This document shows, one piece after another, positions 8,036-18,099 of a stretch of DNA of 33,934 nt. This stretch comes from Paracoccaceae bacterium (GTDB lineage Bacteria > Pseudomonadota > Alphaproteobacteria > Rhodobacterales > Rhodobacteraceae), in NCBI GenBank assembly GCA_030066855.1, contig JASJAU010000027.1, positions 1-33,934 on the forward strand. Reading direction: 5' to 3'. A program made the position numbers and the translations under genes. Each line of letters begins with the position of its first letter. Within the stretch, counting starts at the first letter, position 1. The notes under the pieces are model-generated. The model was not told the DNA's origin. It worked only from the letters and a program-made list of their open reading frames with translations, and searched no databases.

Positions 8036-10060
8036 ATGACCAATCCACTTCTCGCCGAGTGGGAGACGCCCTTCGGCCTGCCCCCCTTCGCCGACATCTC
8101 CGACGATGATTTCGAGCCGGCGCTCGACGCCGCGCTGGGCGAGGCCCGCGCGAACATCGCCGCCATCGCCGACAACCCGGACGCGCCAACCTTCACCAAT
8201 TCCATCGAGGCGCTTGAGCTTGCCGACGAGACGCTGGGCAAGGTCCTTTCCACCTTTTTCAACCTGGCGGGCACAGACTCGAATCCTAAGCGCGAGGCGC
8301 TGCAGCGCGATTTCTCCCCCAAGCTCTCCGCCTACTCCTCCGAGATCACAATGAACGAGGCGCTGTTTCAGCGGATCGACGCGCTCTGGCAGACCCGCGA
8401 CACGCTCGATCTGAACGACGAGCAAAACCGCGTGCTCTACCTCACCCGGCGTGGCTTCGTCCGTTCGGGCGCCGAGCTCGAAGGTGAGGATCGCGACCGC
8501 TTGAAGGACGTGAAGGCCCGCCTCGCCATTCTCGGGACCGAATTCACTCAGAACCTTCTGGCCGACGAGCGCGGCTGGTTCATGCCGCTCGGTGAAGAAG
8601 ACCTCGAAGGCCTGCCGGAGTTCGTCATCGACGCCGCCCGTGCGGCTGGCGAGGAGAAGGATACGGACGGTCTCGTCGTAACACTCTCCCGCTCGCTCAT
8701 CGTGCCCTTCCTGCAGTTCTCGCCCCGCCGCGATCTGCGCCAGAGAGCTTATTCGGCATGGACCTCGCGCGGGGCCAATGGCGGTGAGACCGATAACCGT
8801 GCCATCACGGCGGAGGTCTTGAAACTCCGCGAGGAGCGCGCCCGTCTCCTCGGCCACGCTACCTTCGCGGACTACAAGCTCGAGACGGAAATGGCCGGTG
8901 CGCCTGGCGCCGTCCGAGACCTCCTCATGCAGGTCTGGACCCCCGCCCGTGCCACGGCGAATGCGGACGCCGCTGTCCTGGAGGCGATGCTCCGCGCTGA
9001 TGGCCATGACGGGCCGCTCGAGCCCTGGGACTGGCGCTACTACAGCGAAAAGCGCCGCGCCGCCGAGCATGATCTGAACGAGGCGGAGCTCAAACCCTAC
9101 CTCCAGCTCGACCGCATGATCGACGCCGCCTTCGACTGCGCCGGGCGGCTCTTCGGCATTGAAGCCCGCCCGCTTGAGGATGTCGCGCTCAACCACTCCG
9201 ACGCCCGCGCCTGGGAGATCACGCGGGATGGGGACCACCTCGCCATCTTCATCGGCGATTATTTCGCGCGGGGCTCCAAACGCTCCGGAGCCTGGTGCGC
9301 CGCGTTGCGCTCGCAGAAGAAGCTCGGAGGCGATCAACCCCCCATCGTGATCAACGTCTGCAACTTCGCCAAGCCGCCTGAAGGCCAGCCCGCGCTCCTC
9401 TCTTACGACGACGCCCGCACGCTCTTCCACGAATTCGGTCACGCACTTCACCAGATGCTCTCCGACGTGACCTATGAGTCCATCTCCGGCACTTCTGTCG
9501 CCCGCGACTTCGTCGAGCTTCCGTCCCAACTCTTCGAGCATTGGCTCGAAGTCCCCGAGGTCCTCGCCGAGTTCGCGACCCATGCCGAAACCGGCGCGCC
9601 GATGCCCAAGGACCTGCTCGACCGCCTGCTCGCCGCCGCGACCTACGACATGGGGTTCCAGACCGTGGAATACGTCGCCTCGGCCCTTGTTGATCTCGAC
9701 TTCCACGCCGGCCCGGCTCCGGCCGATCCGATGCAGCGGCAGGCCGAGGTTCTGGAAGACATCGGCATGCCCCGCGCCATCGGCATGCGCCACGCGACAC
9801 CCCATTTCGCGCACGTCTTTGCAGGCGACGGCTATTCCAGCGGCTACTACAGCTACATGTGGTCCGAGGTCATGGACGCTGACGCCTTCGAGGCGTTCGA
9901 GGAGGCGGGCGACGCCTTCGACGCGGACATGGCCGAGAGGCTCGAGACCCATATCCTCTCGACAGGCGGCAGCCGCGAGGCGGCAGAGCTCTACACCGCC
10001 TTTCGGGGCCGGATGCCAGGGCCCGAAGCGCTTCTTCGGGGCCGGGGTCTCGCCGCGTGA
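8036..10060 (+). CDS. M3 family zinc metallopeptidase (oligopeptidase A / Dcp-like)
   Basis: Soluble thermolysin-fold zinc peptidase that degrades short peptides. The 674-residue length and N-terminal NPLLAEWETPFGLPPFADI match the OpdA/Dcp branch of M3. The zinc motif HEFGH is at about residues 465-469 (TLFHEFGHALHQML), with the third ligand Glu expected in the downstream helix ELPSQLFEHW. Other family segments are LFGIEARPLEDV and DVTYESISGTSVARDFVELPSQ. The ATG has an AAAGGAGA ribosome site. The stop codon overlaps the next gene's GTG start (GTGA), so the two are translationally coupled. Whether it acts as a dipeptidase or an oligopeptidase cannot be told from sequence. Confidence 0.94.
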   Translation: MTNPLLAEWETPFGLPPFADISDDDFEPALDAALGEARANIAAIADNPDAPTFTNSIEALELADETLGKVLSTFFNLAGTDSNPKREALQRDFSPKLSAYSSEITMNEALFQRIDALWQTRDTLDLNDEQNRVLYLTRRGFVRSGAELEGEDRDRLKDVKARLAILGTEFTQNLLADERGWFMPLGEEDLEGLPEFVIDAARAAGEEKDTDGLVVTLSRSLIVPFLQFSPRRDLRQRAYSAWTSRGANGGETDNRAITAEVLKLREERARLLGHATFADYKLETEMAGAPGAVRDLLMQVWTPARATANADAAVLEAMLRADGHDGPLEPWDWRYYSEKRRAAEHDLNEAELKPYLQLDRMIDAAFDCAGRLFGIEARPLEDVALNHSDARAWEITRDGDHLAIFIGDYFARGSKRSGAWCAALRSQKKLGGDQPPIVINVCNFAKPPEGQPALLSYDDARTLFHEFGHALHQMLSDVTYESISGTSVARDFVELPSQLFEHWLEVPEVLAEFATHAETGAPMPKDLLDRLLAAATYDMGFQTVEYVASALVDLDFHAGPAPADPMQRQAEVLEDIGMPRAIGMRHATPHFAHVFAGDGYSSGYYSYMWSEVMDADAFEAFEEAGDAFDADMAERLETHILSTGGSREAAELYTAFRGRMPGPEALLRGRGLAA

Positions 10061-10893
10061 GTCTGTCTGCCGAGGTCGAGGTGAAACTCATCGCCGCAGT
10101 CCGCAGGATCGCGGCGGAAGAGATCTTGCCCCGCTTCCGCGCTCTCGATCCCGCCGACATCGCCACCAAGTCGCGCCATGACGACCTCGTCACGGCGGCC
10201 GATCTCGCCGCCGAGAAGCGGCTGGCAGAGGCTGTTAGCGAACTCCTGCCCGGTGCGGTCGTCGTCGGAGAGGAGGCCGTCTCGGCCGATCCGTCCATAC
10301 GCGATCAGATGGCCGATGCCGACCGCGCGGTCATCATCGATCCCGTCGACGGTACGTGGAATTTCGCGCACGGGGTCCGAACCTTCGGTGTCATGGTCGC
10401 GGTAGCGGAGAAGGGCGAGACGGTCTGGGGGCTGATCTACGACCCGCTGGGCGACGACTGGACGGTCGCCGCCCGGGGCGAGGGCGCGCGCTTCGCGAGC
10501 GGCGAGGGCCCAGAGTTTCCGCTCGCCTTCGTTGCGCGAGACGCCCGTCCTATCGGAAACACCATGGGCTACGTTCACAGCTATCTTTTTAAAGGAGAGG
10601 AGCGCCGCCGCCTCTTCGCTCGCCTCGCCGAATTCCACAAAACCGATGCGCTCCACTGCTCAGCCCACGAATACCGCTTGTTCCTGCAAGGCGCTGTGGA
10701 TTTCTGCCTTTCACCGGTGATGAATCCTTGGGATCACGCGCCAGGCTGCCTGATGGCAGTGGAGGCCGGCGGCGTCGCCCGCCTGCTCGACGGCCGGCCT
10801 TACGCTCCAACCGTGACCGAGGGCCGCCTTCTCGTCGCGCGGGATGAGGCCACCTGGGCCGCCGTCGCCGCCCATCTTGACGGCGTCAGCTGA
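10057..10893 (+). CDS. Inositol monophosphatase family protein (possibly histidinol-phosphatase-like)
   Basis: Mg2+-dependent phosphatase of the inositol monophosphatase/FIG superfamily. In 278 residues it shows the metal-site motifs GEE (71-73), IDPVDGTWNFAHG (94-106) and the late WDHAPGCLMAVEAGG. Substrates in this family include inositol phosphates, histidinol phosphate (HisN), 3'-phosphoadenosine 5'-phosphate (CysQ) and others; the sequence does not settle which. The gene is translationally coupled to the M3 peptidase by a GTGA overlap and is immediately convergent with sat-cysC. That position would fit a PAP phosphatase, but this is only a positional hint. An intrinsic terminator overlaps its stop codon. 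Confidence 0.88.
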   Translation: MSLSAEVEVKLIAAVRRIAAEEILPRFRALDPADIATKSRHDDLVTAADLAAEKRLAEAVSELLPGAVVVGEEAVSADPSIRDQMADADRAVIIDPVDGTWNFAHGVRTFGVMVAVAEKGETVWGLIYDPLGDDWTVAARGEGARFASGEGPEFPLAFVARDARPIGNTMGYVHSYLFKGEERRRLFARLAEFHKTDALHCSAHEYRLFLQGAVDFCLSPVMNPWDHAPGCLMAVEAGGVARLLDGRPYAPTVTEGRLLVARDEATWAAVAAHLDGVS

Positions 10894-10907
10894 CCCCGCC
10901 GTTTTTT
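10880..10907 (+). terminator. Intrinsic terminator overlapping the end of the phosphatase gene
   Basis: ACGGCG (10880-10885) pairs with CGCCGT (10897-10902), followed by an unbroken run of T's to 10907. The left arm lies inside the last codons of the gene. Confidence 0.65.
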
Positions 10908-10933
10908 CTTGGCCCATCTACTCCCGCAGGAGA

Positions 10934-10958
10934 CCTGAAATCTCGGAGAGACTTCAGG
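10934..10958 (-). terminator. Stem-loop just after the sat-cysC stop codon
   Basis: CCTGAA/TTCAGG (6 bp), one mismatch, then TCTC/GAGA (4 bp) around a 3-base loop. It lies 4 bp beyond the sat-cysC stop on the reverse strand. There is no T tract, so it may be a 3' end stabiliser or a Rho-associated hairpin rather than a classical terminator. Confidence 0.45.
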
Positions 10959-10961
10959 GAT

Positions 10962-12668
10962 TCACCCCGCCACGAGCCCGAGCTGCTCGAGCTTCAAAAG
11001 CACCTGATGGGCGCAGTGGTCGACCTCGACGTTTTCGGTCTCGACCCTGAGTTCCGGGTTGTCCGGCACGTCGTAAGGGTCTGAGATTCCGGTGAACTCT
11101 TTGATCTTCCCCTCCCGCGCCAGCTTGTAGAGCCCTTTGCGGTCCCGCCGCTCGCATTCTTCGATCGAGGTTGCGACATGCACCTCGACAAACGCGCCGA
11201 ACTGCTCGACATCCTCACGCACCGCCCGCCGCGTCGACCCGTAGGGCGCGATCGGCGCGCAGATCGCGATGCCGCCGTTCTTGGTGATCTCGCTTGCCAC
11301 GAACCCGATCCGCCGGATGTTCAGGTCCCGGTGCTCCTTCGAAAAGCCTAGCTCTGACGACAGGTTTTTCCGCACGATATCGCCGTCCAGAAGCGTCACG
11401 GGCCGCCCGCCCATCTCCATGAGCTTCACAAGGAGCGCGTTGGCGATGGTTGATTTGCCTGAGCCGGAGAAGCCGGTGAAGAACACGGTGAAGCCCTGCC
11501 GCGAGCGGGGCGGATAGCGGCGTCGGAGCTCGCCCACGACCTCCGCGAAGGAGAACCATTCGGGAATCTCCAGTCCCTCGCGCAGGCGCCGCCTGAGCTC
11601 GGTGCCCGAGATGTTCAGGACCGTGTCGCCTTCGGCCACCTCGTCCGCCGGCTCGTACTGCGCCCGCTCCTGGACGTAGACCATGTGCCGGAAGTCGACC
11701 ATCTCGATCCCGATCTCGTCCTGATGCGCCCGGAAAAGGTCCTGCGCGTCATAGGGTCCGTAGAAGTCCTCACCCGCCGAGTTCTTGCCCGGCCCGGCAT
11801 GATCCCGCCCGACGATCATGTGGGTGCATCCGTGGTTCTTGCGGATCAGCCCGTGCCAGACCGCCTCGCGCGGTCCGGCCATCCGCATCGCCAGGTTCAA
11901 CAGGCTCATCGTCGTGGTAGCTGCCGGATACTTATCCAGCACCGCCTCGTAGCAGCGCACGCGCGTGAAGTGGTCGACGTCGCCCGGCTTGGTCATGCCG
12001 ACGACCGGGTGGATCATCAGGTTCGCTTGCGCCTCCTTGGCGGCGCGGAAGGTCAGCTCCTGATGCGCCCGGTGCAGCGGATTGCGCGTCTGGAACGCCA
12101 CCACCCTCCGCCAGCCGACCTTGCGGAAATAGGCGCGAAGCTCGTTCGGCGTGTCCCGCCGGGCTTTGAAGTCGTAATGCACCGGCGGCTGTATGCCGGT
12201 GATCGGACCGCCCAGATAGACCGGCCCTGCCGTATGATGGAGGTAGTTCACCGACGGATGGGCGATGTCGTCGGCGCCGTAGACCTTCTCGGCCTCCCGC
12301 GCCTTGTCGGGCGTCCACTTGTCGGTCACCGACAGGATGGCGAGGATCACCCCCTCCTGATCCCGAAGCGCGATGTCCTGCCCCGACTCCACCTCGTTCG
12401 CGAAGGCCTCGGAGATGTCGAGCGTGACCGGGATCGGCCAGAGGCTCTCATCCGACATCCGCATGTCGGCCACGACCGAGTCGTAATCGGCCTCGGTCAT
12501 AAAGCCCTTCAGCGGATGGAACCCGCCGTTCATCAAAAGCTCCAGATCGCAGATCTGGCGCGGCGTCAGGTCCCAGGACGGAAGATCGCCCGCCTCCGCC
12601 TTCAGCTTCTGCGCGCTCTCGTAGGACACGAAAAGTTCCGGAATGGGAACGTGGTTCGGAATTTGCAT
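10962..12668 (-). CDS. sat-cysC: Bifunctional ATP sulfurylase / APS kinase
   Basis: Activates sulfate: the Sat half makes adenosine 5'-phosphosulfate from ATP and sulfate, and the CysC half phosphorylates it to PAPS. It feeds assimilatory sulfate reduction or sulfation. Of 568 residues, the N-terminal ~375 are the single-subunit ATP sulfurylase, with QTRNPLHRAHQEL (nucleotide motif, ~192-204) and GRDHAGPGKN (~287-296). The C-terminal ~190 are APS kinase with P-loop GFSGSGKS (~390-397), LLDGDIVRKNL and FVEVHV. An upstream in-frame extension exists, but the ATG at 12668 is chosen because it has GAGGCAGG just before it and the conserved N-terminus MQIPNHVPIPELF. No cysteine-pathway neighbours are present. 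Confidence 0.95.
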   Translation of the reverse strand: MQIPNHVPIPELFVSYESAQKLKAEAGDLPSWDLTPRQICDLELLMNGGFHPLKGFMTEADYDSVVADMRMSDESLWPIPVTLDISEAFANEVESGQDIALRDQEGVILAILSVTDKWTPDKAREAEKVYGADDIAHPSVNYLHHTAGPVYLGGPITGIQPPVHYDFKARRDTPNELRAYFRKVGWRRVVAFQTRNPLHRAHQELTFRAAKEAQANLMIHPVVGMTKPGDVDHFTRVRCYEAVLDKYPAATTTMSLLNLAMRMAGPREAVWHGLIRKNHGCTHMIVGRDHAGPGKNSAGEDFYGPYDAQDLFRAHQDEIGIEMVDFRHMVYVQERAQYEPADEVAEGDTVLNISGTELRRRLREGLEIPEWFSFAEVVGELRRRYPPRSRQGFTVFFTGFSGSGKSTIANALLVKLMEMGGRPVTLLDGDIVRKNLSSELGFSKEHRDLNIRRIGFVASEITKNGGIAICAPIAPYGSTRRAVREDVEQFGAFVEVHVATSIEECERRDRKGLYKLAREGKIKEFTGISDPYDVPDNPELRVETENVEVDHCAHQVLLKLEQLGLVAG

Positions 12669-12783
12669 TTGCCTGCCTCGAATGCTGGTGACGCGGGGGT
12701 ATCCCGCGCCGTAGCTTGTCTTCAAGCGCTTCTCTAGGCGCGGTAAGAAAAAAGTCTCTTAACCATGCCAAGATGTCCTCAGA

Positions 12784-12806
12784 ACGCACGTCGTTTCGGC
12801 GTGCGT
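12784..12806. promoter_or_regulatory. Long inverted repeat between sat-cysC and the GNAT gene
   Basis: ACGCACGTCG and CGGCGTGCGT form a 10-bp dyad (one T-G wobble as RNA) around a 3-base TTT centre. It sits 116 bp upstream of sat-cysC and 90 bp upstream of the GNAT start. No T tract follows. It could be an operator for the sulfate gene or a leader hairpin of the GNAT transcript. Confidence 0.4.
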
Positions 12807-12895
12807 CGCCGGATCGGAACGTCATTCGTTGCGGCAGGTCAATGCGTCCGATCCGCGTCCTCGGTATCAAGGCGCATATTCATTTGGAAGTTCCT

Positions 12896-13474
12896 ATGAC
12901 CGCCCATATTCGCCAAGCCGCCACGGAGGACGCTGAGTTCATCGCTCGCATCATCGACATGGCCAGTGAAGGGGTCGTGCCCGCGATGTTCGAGGATGTC
13001 GCGCCGCCCGGCATGACCGGCGCGGAGATCGGCCTGATGATGATCCGGGATGAAACCGGGCCCTTCACCTACCGCCGCTCTCATATCCTCGAGGAGGGGG
13101 GCACTCCGGCGGGCGGAATGATCACCTTTCAGCTGACCGAGGAGGATACGGCGGAGGATCCGACCATGCCGGCCTGCTTCCTTCCCATCAGGGAGCTGGA
13201 GCAACAGGCGATCGGCGACTGGTACATCAACGTCATCGCGACGCTGCCGGAGGCGCGAGGCAGGGGACACGGACGGGCTCTCGTGGGATTTGCTGAGGCC
13301 CTCGCGAGAAAGGCGGAGCGCGGGCGCATAGCGCTCGTCGTCGCCGAGACGAACACGACGGCCCGCGCGCTCTACGCGTCCCTCGGGTTCAAGGAGCAGG
13401 ACCGCGCCCTTTTCGACGTCACCGAATACGGGGCGGAGCCGACCGACGCTCTGCTTTTAGTCAAACAATTATAG
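12896..13474 (+). CDS. GNAT family N-acetyltransferase
   Basis: A 192-residue GCN5-related acyltransferase using acetyl-CoA; substrate unknown. The acetyl-CoA site motif is visible as the strand INVIATLPEARGRGHGRALVGFAEALA (Q/R-x-x-G-x-G/A pattern RGRGHG), followed by IALVVAETNTTARALYASLGFKE, the typical GNAT C-terminal half in which an N-x-x-A-x-x-x-Y-x-x-x-GF pattern occurs. The N-terminus HIRQAATEDAEFIARII is also characteristic. The reading frame is open further upstream, but the ATG at 12896 has GGAAG in position and the upstream residues look like translated non-coding DNA. It is convergent with trxB. Confidence 0.88.
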   Translation: MTAHIRQAATEDAEFIARIIDMASEGVVPAMFEDVAPPGMTGAEIGLMMIRDETGPFTYRRSHILEEGGTPAGGMITFQLTEEDTAEDPTMPACFLPIRELEQQAIGDWYINVIATLPEARGRGHGRALVGFAEALARKAERGRIALVVAETNTTARALYASLGFKEQDRALFDVTEYGAEPTDALLLVKQL

Positions 13475-13523
13475 AATGCGATGATGCCGGCTCTTCCCAT
13501 CGATGGCGCGGCGGCCAGCGGCG

Positions 13524-15175
<1,652 letters not shown>

Positions 15176-15982
15176 TCAGGCGAAGACCGCCTCCCGCTCT
15201 TCTGACGTGATCCGCGGCGCGGCGAGACGACCGAAGTCGCCGATCGACCGGATGTAGGGAAAGAACATCAGGAACTGCCGCATCATTTCGTCCGAGAGCG
15301 AATAGGTCGCGTCCGGACCGGGATGATAGCTTTCGACTTTCAGACCGGCGGCCAGAATTGTGGCGTGGCGGTCGCAGGCCAGATGATAGACCTGCGTCGG
15401 CGCGACGGGCATGACCTCGATCACAGAAACGCCGTCGGCGAGCGCCGAAAGCGGCACCAGCGCGGCGTCGGTGCCAAGCGAGGCGCGAAGCTTCGGCTCG
15501 CGGTCGAACCGGCGCGCGTGCGGGCCGAAAGTCTGGTCCTGCGACGGCTGGCCAAGACCGAAGGCGTCCGGCATGACGCGATAGAGTTTGTCCGGCGCGT
15601 CTTCGGATGCGGAGGCGCCTGGCACCAGGTTGATCGATCCCTTCCAAAGAAGCTGCGCGACCTCGCCCTCCGGGCCTTCCAGCCACATGCCGGGGCAGAG
15701 GTCCTCAACGGCCACGGGGCCTTCGGTCGTCTGAAGGATGACGCCGTGGGCGAAAGCGCCAAACGCCTGCTCAAATACGGGCAGCGCGAGCGCCGGGCGC
15801 GTGGCGTTGAAAACCTCCCTATCCTGAAGCCACTCGATCTCGTACCGACGCGACAGGCGGGCGACCGGACGCGGCGCGGGGGCCGGACGGGTCTGTTTGC
15901 GGACAGTCCATGGCGCAGGGGCCTGAACCTGCGGACTCTCACGCTCGGGAAAAGGGGGAAGGGTCGGGGGATGGGCACTCAT
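15176..15982 (-). CDS. Hint-domain (Hedgehog/intein-type) protein, Roseobacter type
   Basis: A 268-residue protein. Residues ~1-60 are proline/arginine-rich and look disordered. A Hint domain follows: GVILQTTEGPVAVEDLCPGM (80-99), the G-x-x-x-x-T-x-x-G-x-x-x-VEDL start block, then VYHLACDRHATILAAGLKVESYHPG near the end. The C-terminal tail FPYIRSIGDFGRLAAPRITSEE is shared by the many stand-alone Hint proteins of Roseobacter genomes. Classical Hint domains begin with a nucleophilic Cys or Ser; here the corresponding stretch is AFAHG (76-80), so autoproteolysis may be lost. No role is known. It is convergent with the Lrp gene, stop to stop, and has only a weak ribosome site. Confidence 0.82.
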   Translation of the reverse strand: MSAHPPTLPPFPERESPQVQAPAPWTVRKQTRPAPAPRPVARLSRRYEIEWLQDREVFNATRPALALPVFEQAFGAFAHGVILQTTEGPVAVEDLCPGMWLEGPEGEVAQLLWKGSINLVPGASASEDAPDKLYRVMPDAFGLGQPSQDQTFGPHARRFDREPKLRASLGTDAALVPLSALADGVSVIEVMPVAPTQVYHLACDRHATILAAGLKVESYHPGPDATYSLSDEMMRQFLMFFPYIRSIGDFGRLAAPRITSEEREAVFA

Positions 15983-16041
15983 TACGACACACTCGCTTCA
16001 CTAAAACCAGGTACATTGCCGGAAACTCGGCGGCTTAAACG

Positions 16042-16185
16042 TCAGGCGTTCGCCTGTTTCTTCATCTCCTTATCGGCAGGCCGGGTCCTGCGAGACCGGT
16101 GAAAGGGCAGCGGCGGAAGGTCTTGTTCCGCCGTCTTCAGCACGCTTTTCATCCAACGTGGCTTGGCTTTCATGCGCTTCGACAT
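16042..16185 (-). CDS. Small basic protein, unknown function
   Basis: A reverse-strand frame giving about 47 residues from ATG 16185, with a conserved-looking N-terminal block MKAKPRWMKSVLKTA and a very basic tail RSRRTRPADKEMKKQ. Short proteins carrying a similar 'PRWMKSVL.TA' block occur in Rhodobacterales as far as I recall, usually unannotated. The start is uncertain: GAGAGG abuts the ATG, a second in-frame ATG lies at 16173, and the frame continues to a TTG at 16239. It lies between the Hint gene and pgeF, on the same strand as both. Confidence 0.5.
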   Translation of the reverse strand: MSKRMKAKPRWMKSVLKTAEQDLPPLPFHRSRRTRPADKEMKKQANA

Positions 16186-16270
16186 CCTCTCGCGTCTCGC
16201 GGCCCAGGCTCCGCAACATTTGAGACTATCTCGAATCAATGGGGCAAGGTCGTGACGAAACCGGGGAAAT

Positions 16271-17029
16271 TCAGAGCGTGATCGCCGAAATCAGCCGCCC
16301 GTAGTCGGCCTCCTTCCGGTGCACGCTCCGCCTGTAGGAGTAGAACCGCTCCTCGTCCGAATAGGTGCAATGCCCGATCCATTGCGCCTCGCCCGCGCCC
16401 AGATACCGCAGCCGGTTCAGCCCAAAGCCGATCAGATCGAACTGATACCGATCGCCGTCGCCATTGGCGAAGAACCGGGCATTCTCCGCGTCCTCGTCCA
16501 TGAATCGGTCCAGGAACTCCGGCCCGACCTCGTAGGCCCGCTGGCTGATCGACGGACCGATCGCGGCTTTGATACGCCTGCGCTCGGCCCCGAGACCCTC
16601 CATCGCGTCCAGCGTCGCGTCGAGCACGCCGTCCAGGGCGCCCTTCCAGCCGGCATGCGCGGCGCCAATCACCCCTGCTTCCGCATCCGCGAACAGGACC
16701 GGCTGGCAGTCAGCTGTCAGCACCGCGAGCGCCAGCCCGGGCGTCGCCGTGACCATCGCGTCCGCCGTCCGCGTTTCGCCGCCCGGCGCTTCGTCGAGCA
16801 CCGCCACCCGGTCCGAATGCACCTGATGTACCGTCGCCAAGTGATCGGCGGCCACACCCATCGCCTCGGCCACCCGCCCCCGGTTGATCGTCACGATTTC
16901 CGACTGGTCCGACGAACCGTAACCGCAATTCAAGCCGGCGTAGACACCCGAGGAGGCGCCGCCCCGGCGAGTGAAGAACCCGTGCTTGACCGGGCTCAGA
17001 ATGTCCGATGTCAGGATCTCCAGCGTCAC
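16271..17029 (-). CDS. pgeF: Peptidoglycan editing factor PgeF (YfiH / DUF152, multicopper polyphenol oxidase fold)
   Basis: Purine-nucleoside-phosphorylase/laccase-like fold enzyme. In E. coli PgeF keeps the peptidoglycan precursor free of wrongly inserted serine; related proteins act on nucleosides. The 252 residues contain HGFFTRRGGASSGVYAGLN (16-34), the metal ligands in TVHQVHSD (His71), LTADCQP (Cys108) and AAHAGWKG (His125), and the C-terminal GHCTYSDEERFYSYRR. The start is GTG 17029, which overlaps the stop of the upstream methyltransferase gene (GTGA), making it the last gene of an lgt-midA-like-pgeF operon. Confidence 0.94.
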   Translation of the reverse strand: MTLEILTSDILSPVKHGFFTRRGGASSGVYAGLNCGYGSSDQSEIVTINRGRVAEAMGVAADHLATVHQVHSDRVAVLDEAPGGETRTADAMVTATPGLALAVLTADCQPVLFADAEAGVIGAAHAGWKGALDGVLDATLDAMEGLGAERRRIKAAIGPSISQRAYEVGPEFLDRFMDEDAENARFFANGDGDRYQFDLIGFGLNRLRYLGAGEAQWIGHCTYSDEERFYSYRRSVHRKEADYGRLISAITL

Positions 17030-18099
17030 GTCTCAAACCCCGGTGGCGGAGGGTCTCCGGCGCGGTAGAGCGCCATCGCTTTGAAGAGCGTCCCCATTTC
17101 GCCCGGATGCGTCAAGCGGCGATGCGCGGCGATGTGGCTGTCCAAAGCCGCGCCCTCCAATCCCGCCGCCAACGCCTTGGTCCGCGCGGTGATTCCCAGC
17201 CGCTCTAGAAAGACGCCTTGCGGCGTCAGACGAGTGGTGAGGGCAGGGGATGCGGCCTCCGCCAGCGCCTCGAAATCCACATGCGCCGTCAGATCCGCCA
17301 CGCCGGGTGATTGCAAGATCGGCTCCGGTATGTGACCTCGTAGCGCCTGCAGCGTATCGCCCAACGAGCGCCAGTCCCCATAGTCCACGATCAACGCCAA
17401 TCCCCCGCGCTCCGCGATCCACTGGCCGAGAAGCCCTGCATCGGCTTCAGCGGCGGCGCTCGCTTCAACGATGTCGCCGGCCCGTGTGTCGTCCAGCCGG
17501 TTCGCCAGATCCGCCCTGGGCGTCTCCGGCCCCAACCCAAGAGCAAGGGCTCCATCTTCCCCACGCCCCACCATCCGCTCGGACCAACCTGTATTGCCCC
17601 TTACAAATTGCCGGACGGGCAGCGCGTCGAAATACTCATTGGCGACGGCGAAAACCGGCAGATCCTCTCCGTCCAGTTCCATGAGCCCGCTGAACCACAC
17701 CGGCGCGACCGGCGCGACGGCCTTCTTTTGCCGGTCCCGAAGCACCGGCGAGACCTCGACAAACCCGAGCCGCAGAGCGTCATGGAAGCCCGGCACGGCC
17801 TTCGTCGCCCGCAAGAGATCGGCCATCAACGTCCCGCGCCCCGGCCCAAGTTCCAGCAAACGGAACGGCGCGGGCGCCCCGCGATCCAGCCAGGCCTGCG
17901 CCAGCGCCAGGCCCAGAAGCTCGCCGAACATCTGGCTGATCTCCGGCGCCGTCGTGAAATCCCCTGCCGCGCCAAGCGGATCGCGTGTGGCATAATACCC
18001 ATGCGTCGGATCGGTCAGGCAGGTGGCCATGTACTCGGCCATCGTGATCGGACCTGCGGCCTCGATCCGCCGGAGGAGCGCCTCGGCCAGCGGCGTCAC
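17026..18099 (-). CDS. Class I SAM-dependent methyltransferase, MidA/NDUFAF7 family
   Basis: A 357-residue homologue of mitochondrial NDUFAF7/MidA, which methylates an arginine on an NADH-dehydrogenase subunit during complex I assembly. Visible signatures are the N-terminal [43 protein letters not shown] (18-60), the SAM loop [10 protein letters not shown] (82-91), [26 protein letters not shown], and [10 protein letters not shown]. The frame is open far upstream, but the GTG at 18099 is right: it begins the family's conserved N-terminus and overlaps the lgt stop by GTGA. It is the middle gene of the operon. The bacterial target is not established from this sequence. Confidence 0.92.
   Translation of the reverse strand: MTPLAEALLRRIEAAGPITMAEYMATCLTDPTHGYYATRDPLGAAGDFTTAPEISQMFGELLGLALAQAWLDRGAPAPFRLLELGPGRGTLMADLLRATKAVPGFHDALRLGFVEVSPVLRDRQKKAVAPVAPVWFSGLMELDGEDLPVFAVANEYFDALPVRQFVRGNTGWSERMVGRGEDGALALGLGPETPRADLANRLDDTRAGDIVEASAAAEADAGLLGQWIAERGGLALIVDYGDWRSLGDTLQALRGHIPEPILQSPGVADLTAHVDFEALAEAASPALTTRLTPQGVFLERLGITARTKALAAGLEGAALDSHIAAHRRLTHPGEMGTLFKAMALYRAGDPPPPGFET

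Noticed and set aside
7562-9952. A 796-residue reverse-strand open frame opposite the M3 peptidase and the end of the MoeB-like gene
   Set aside because: It is the GC-rich antisense shadow of two well-recognised genes; composition is Gly/Val/Glu/Arg-rich with no domain and no ribosome site.
11685-12737. A 350-residue forward frame opposite sat-cysC
   Set aside because: Antisense shadow; no family motif, while the reverse strand shows the full Sat and CysC signatures.
12716-12895. N-terminal extension of the GNAT frame
   Set aside because: The extension has no conserved residues, crosses a dyad, and the internal ATG at 12896 has a good ribosome site.
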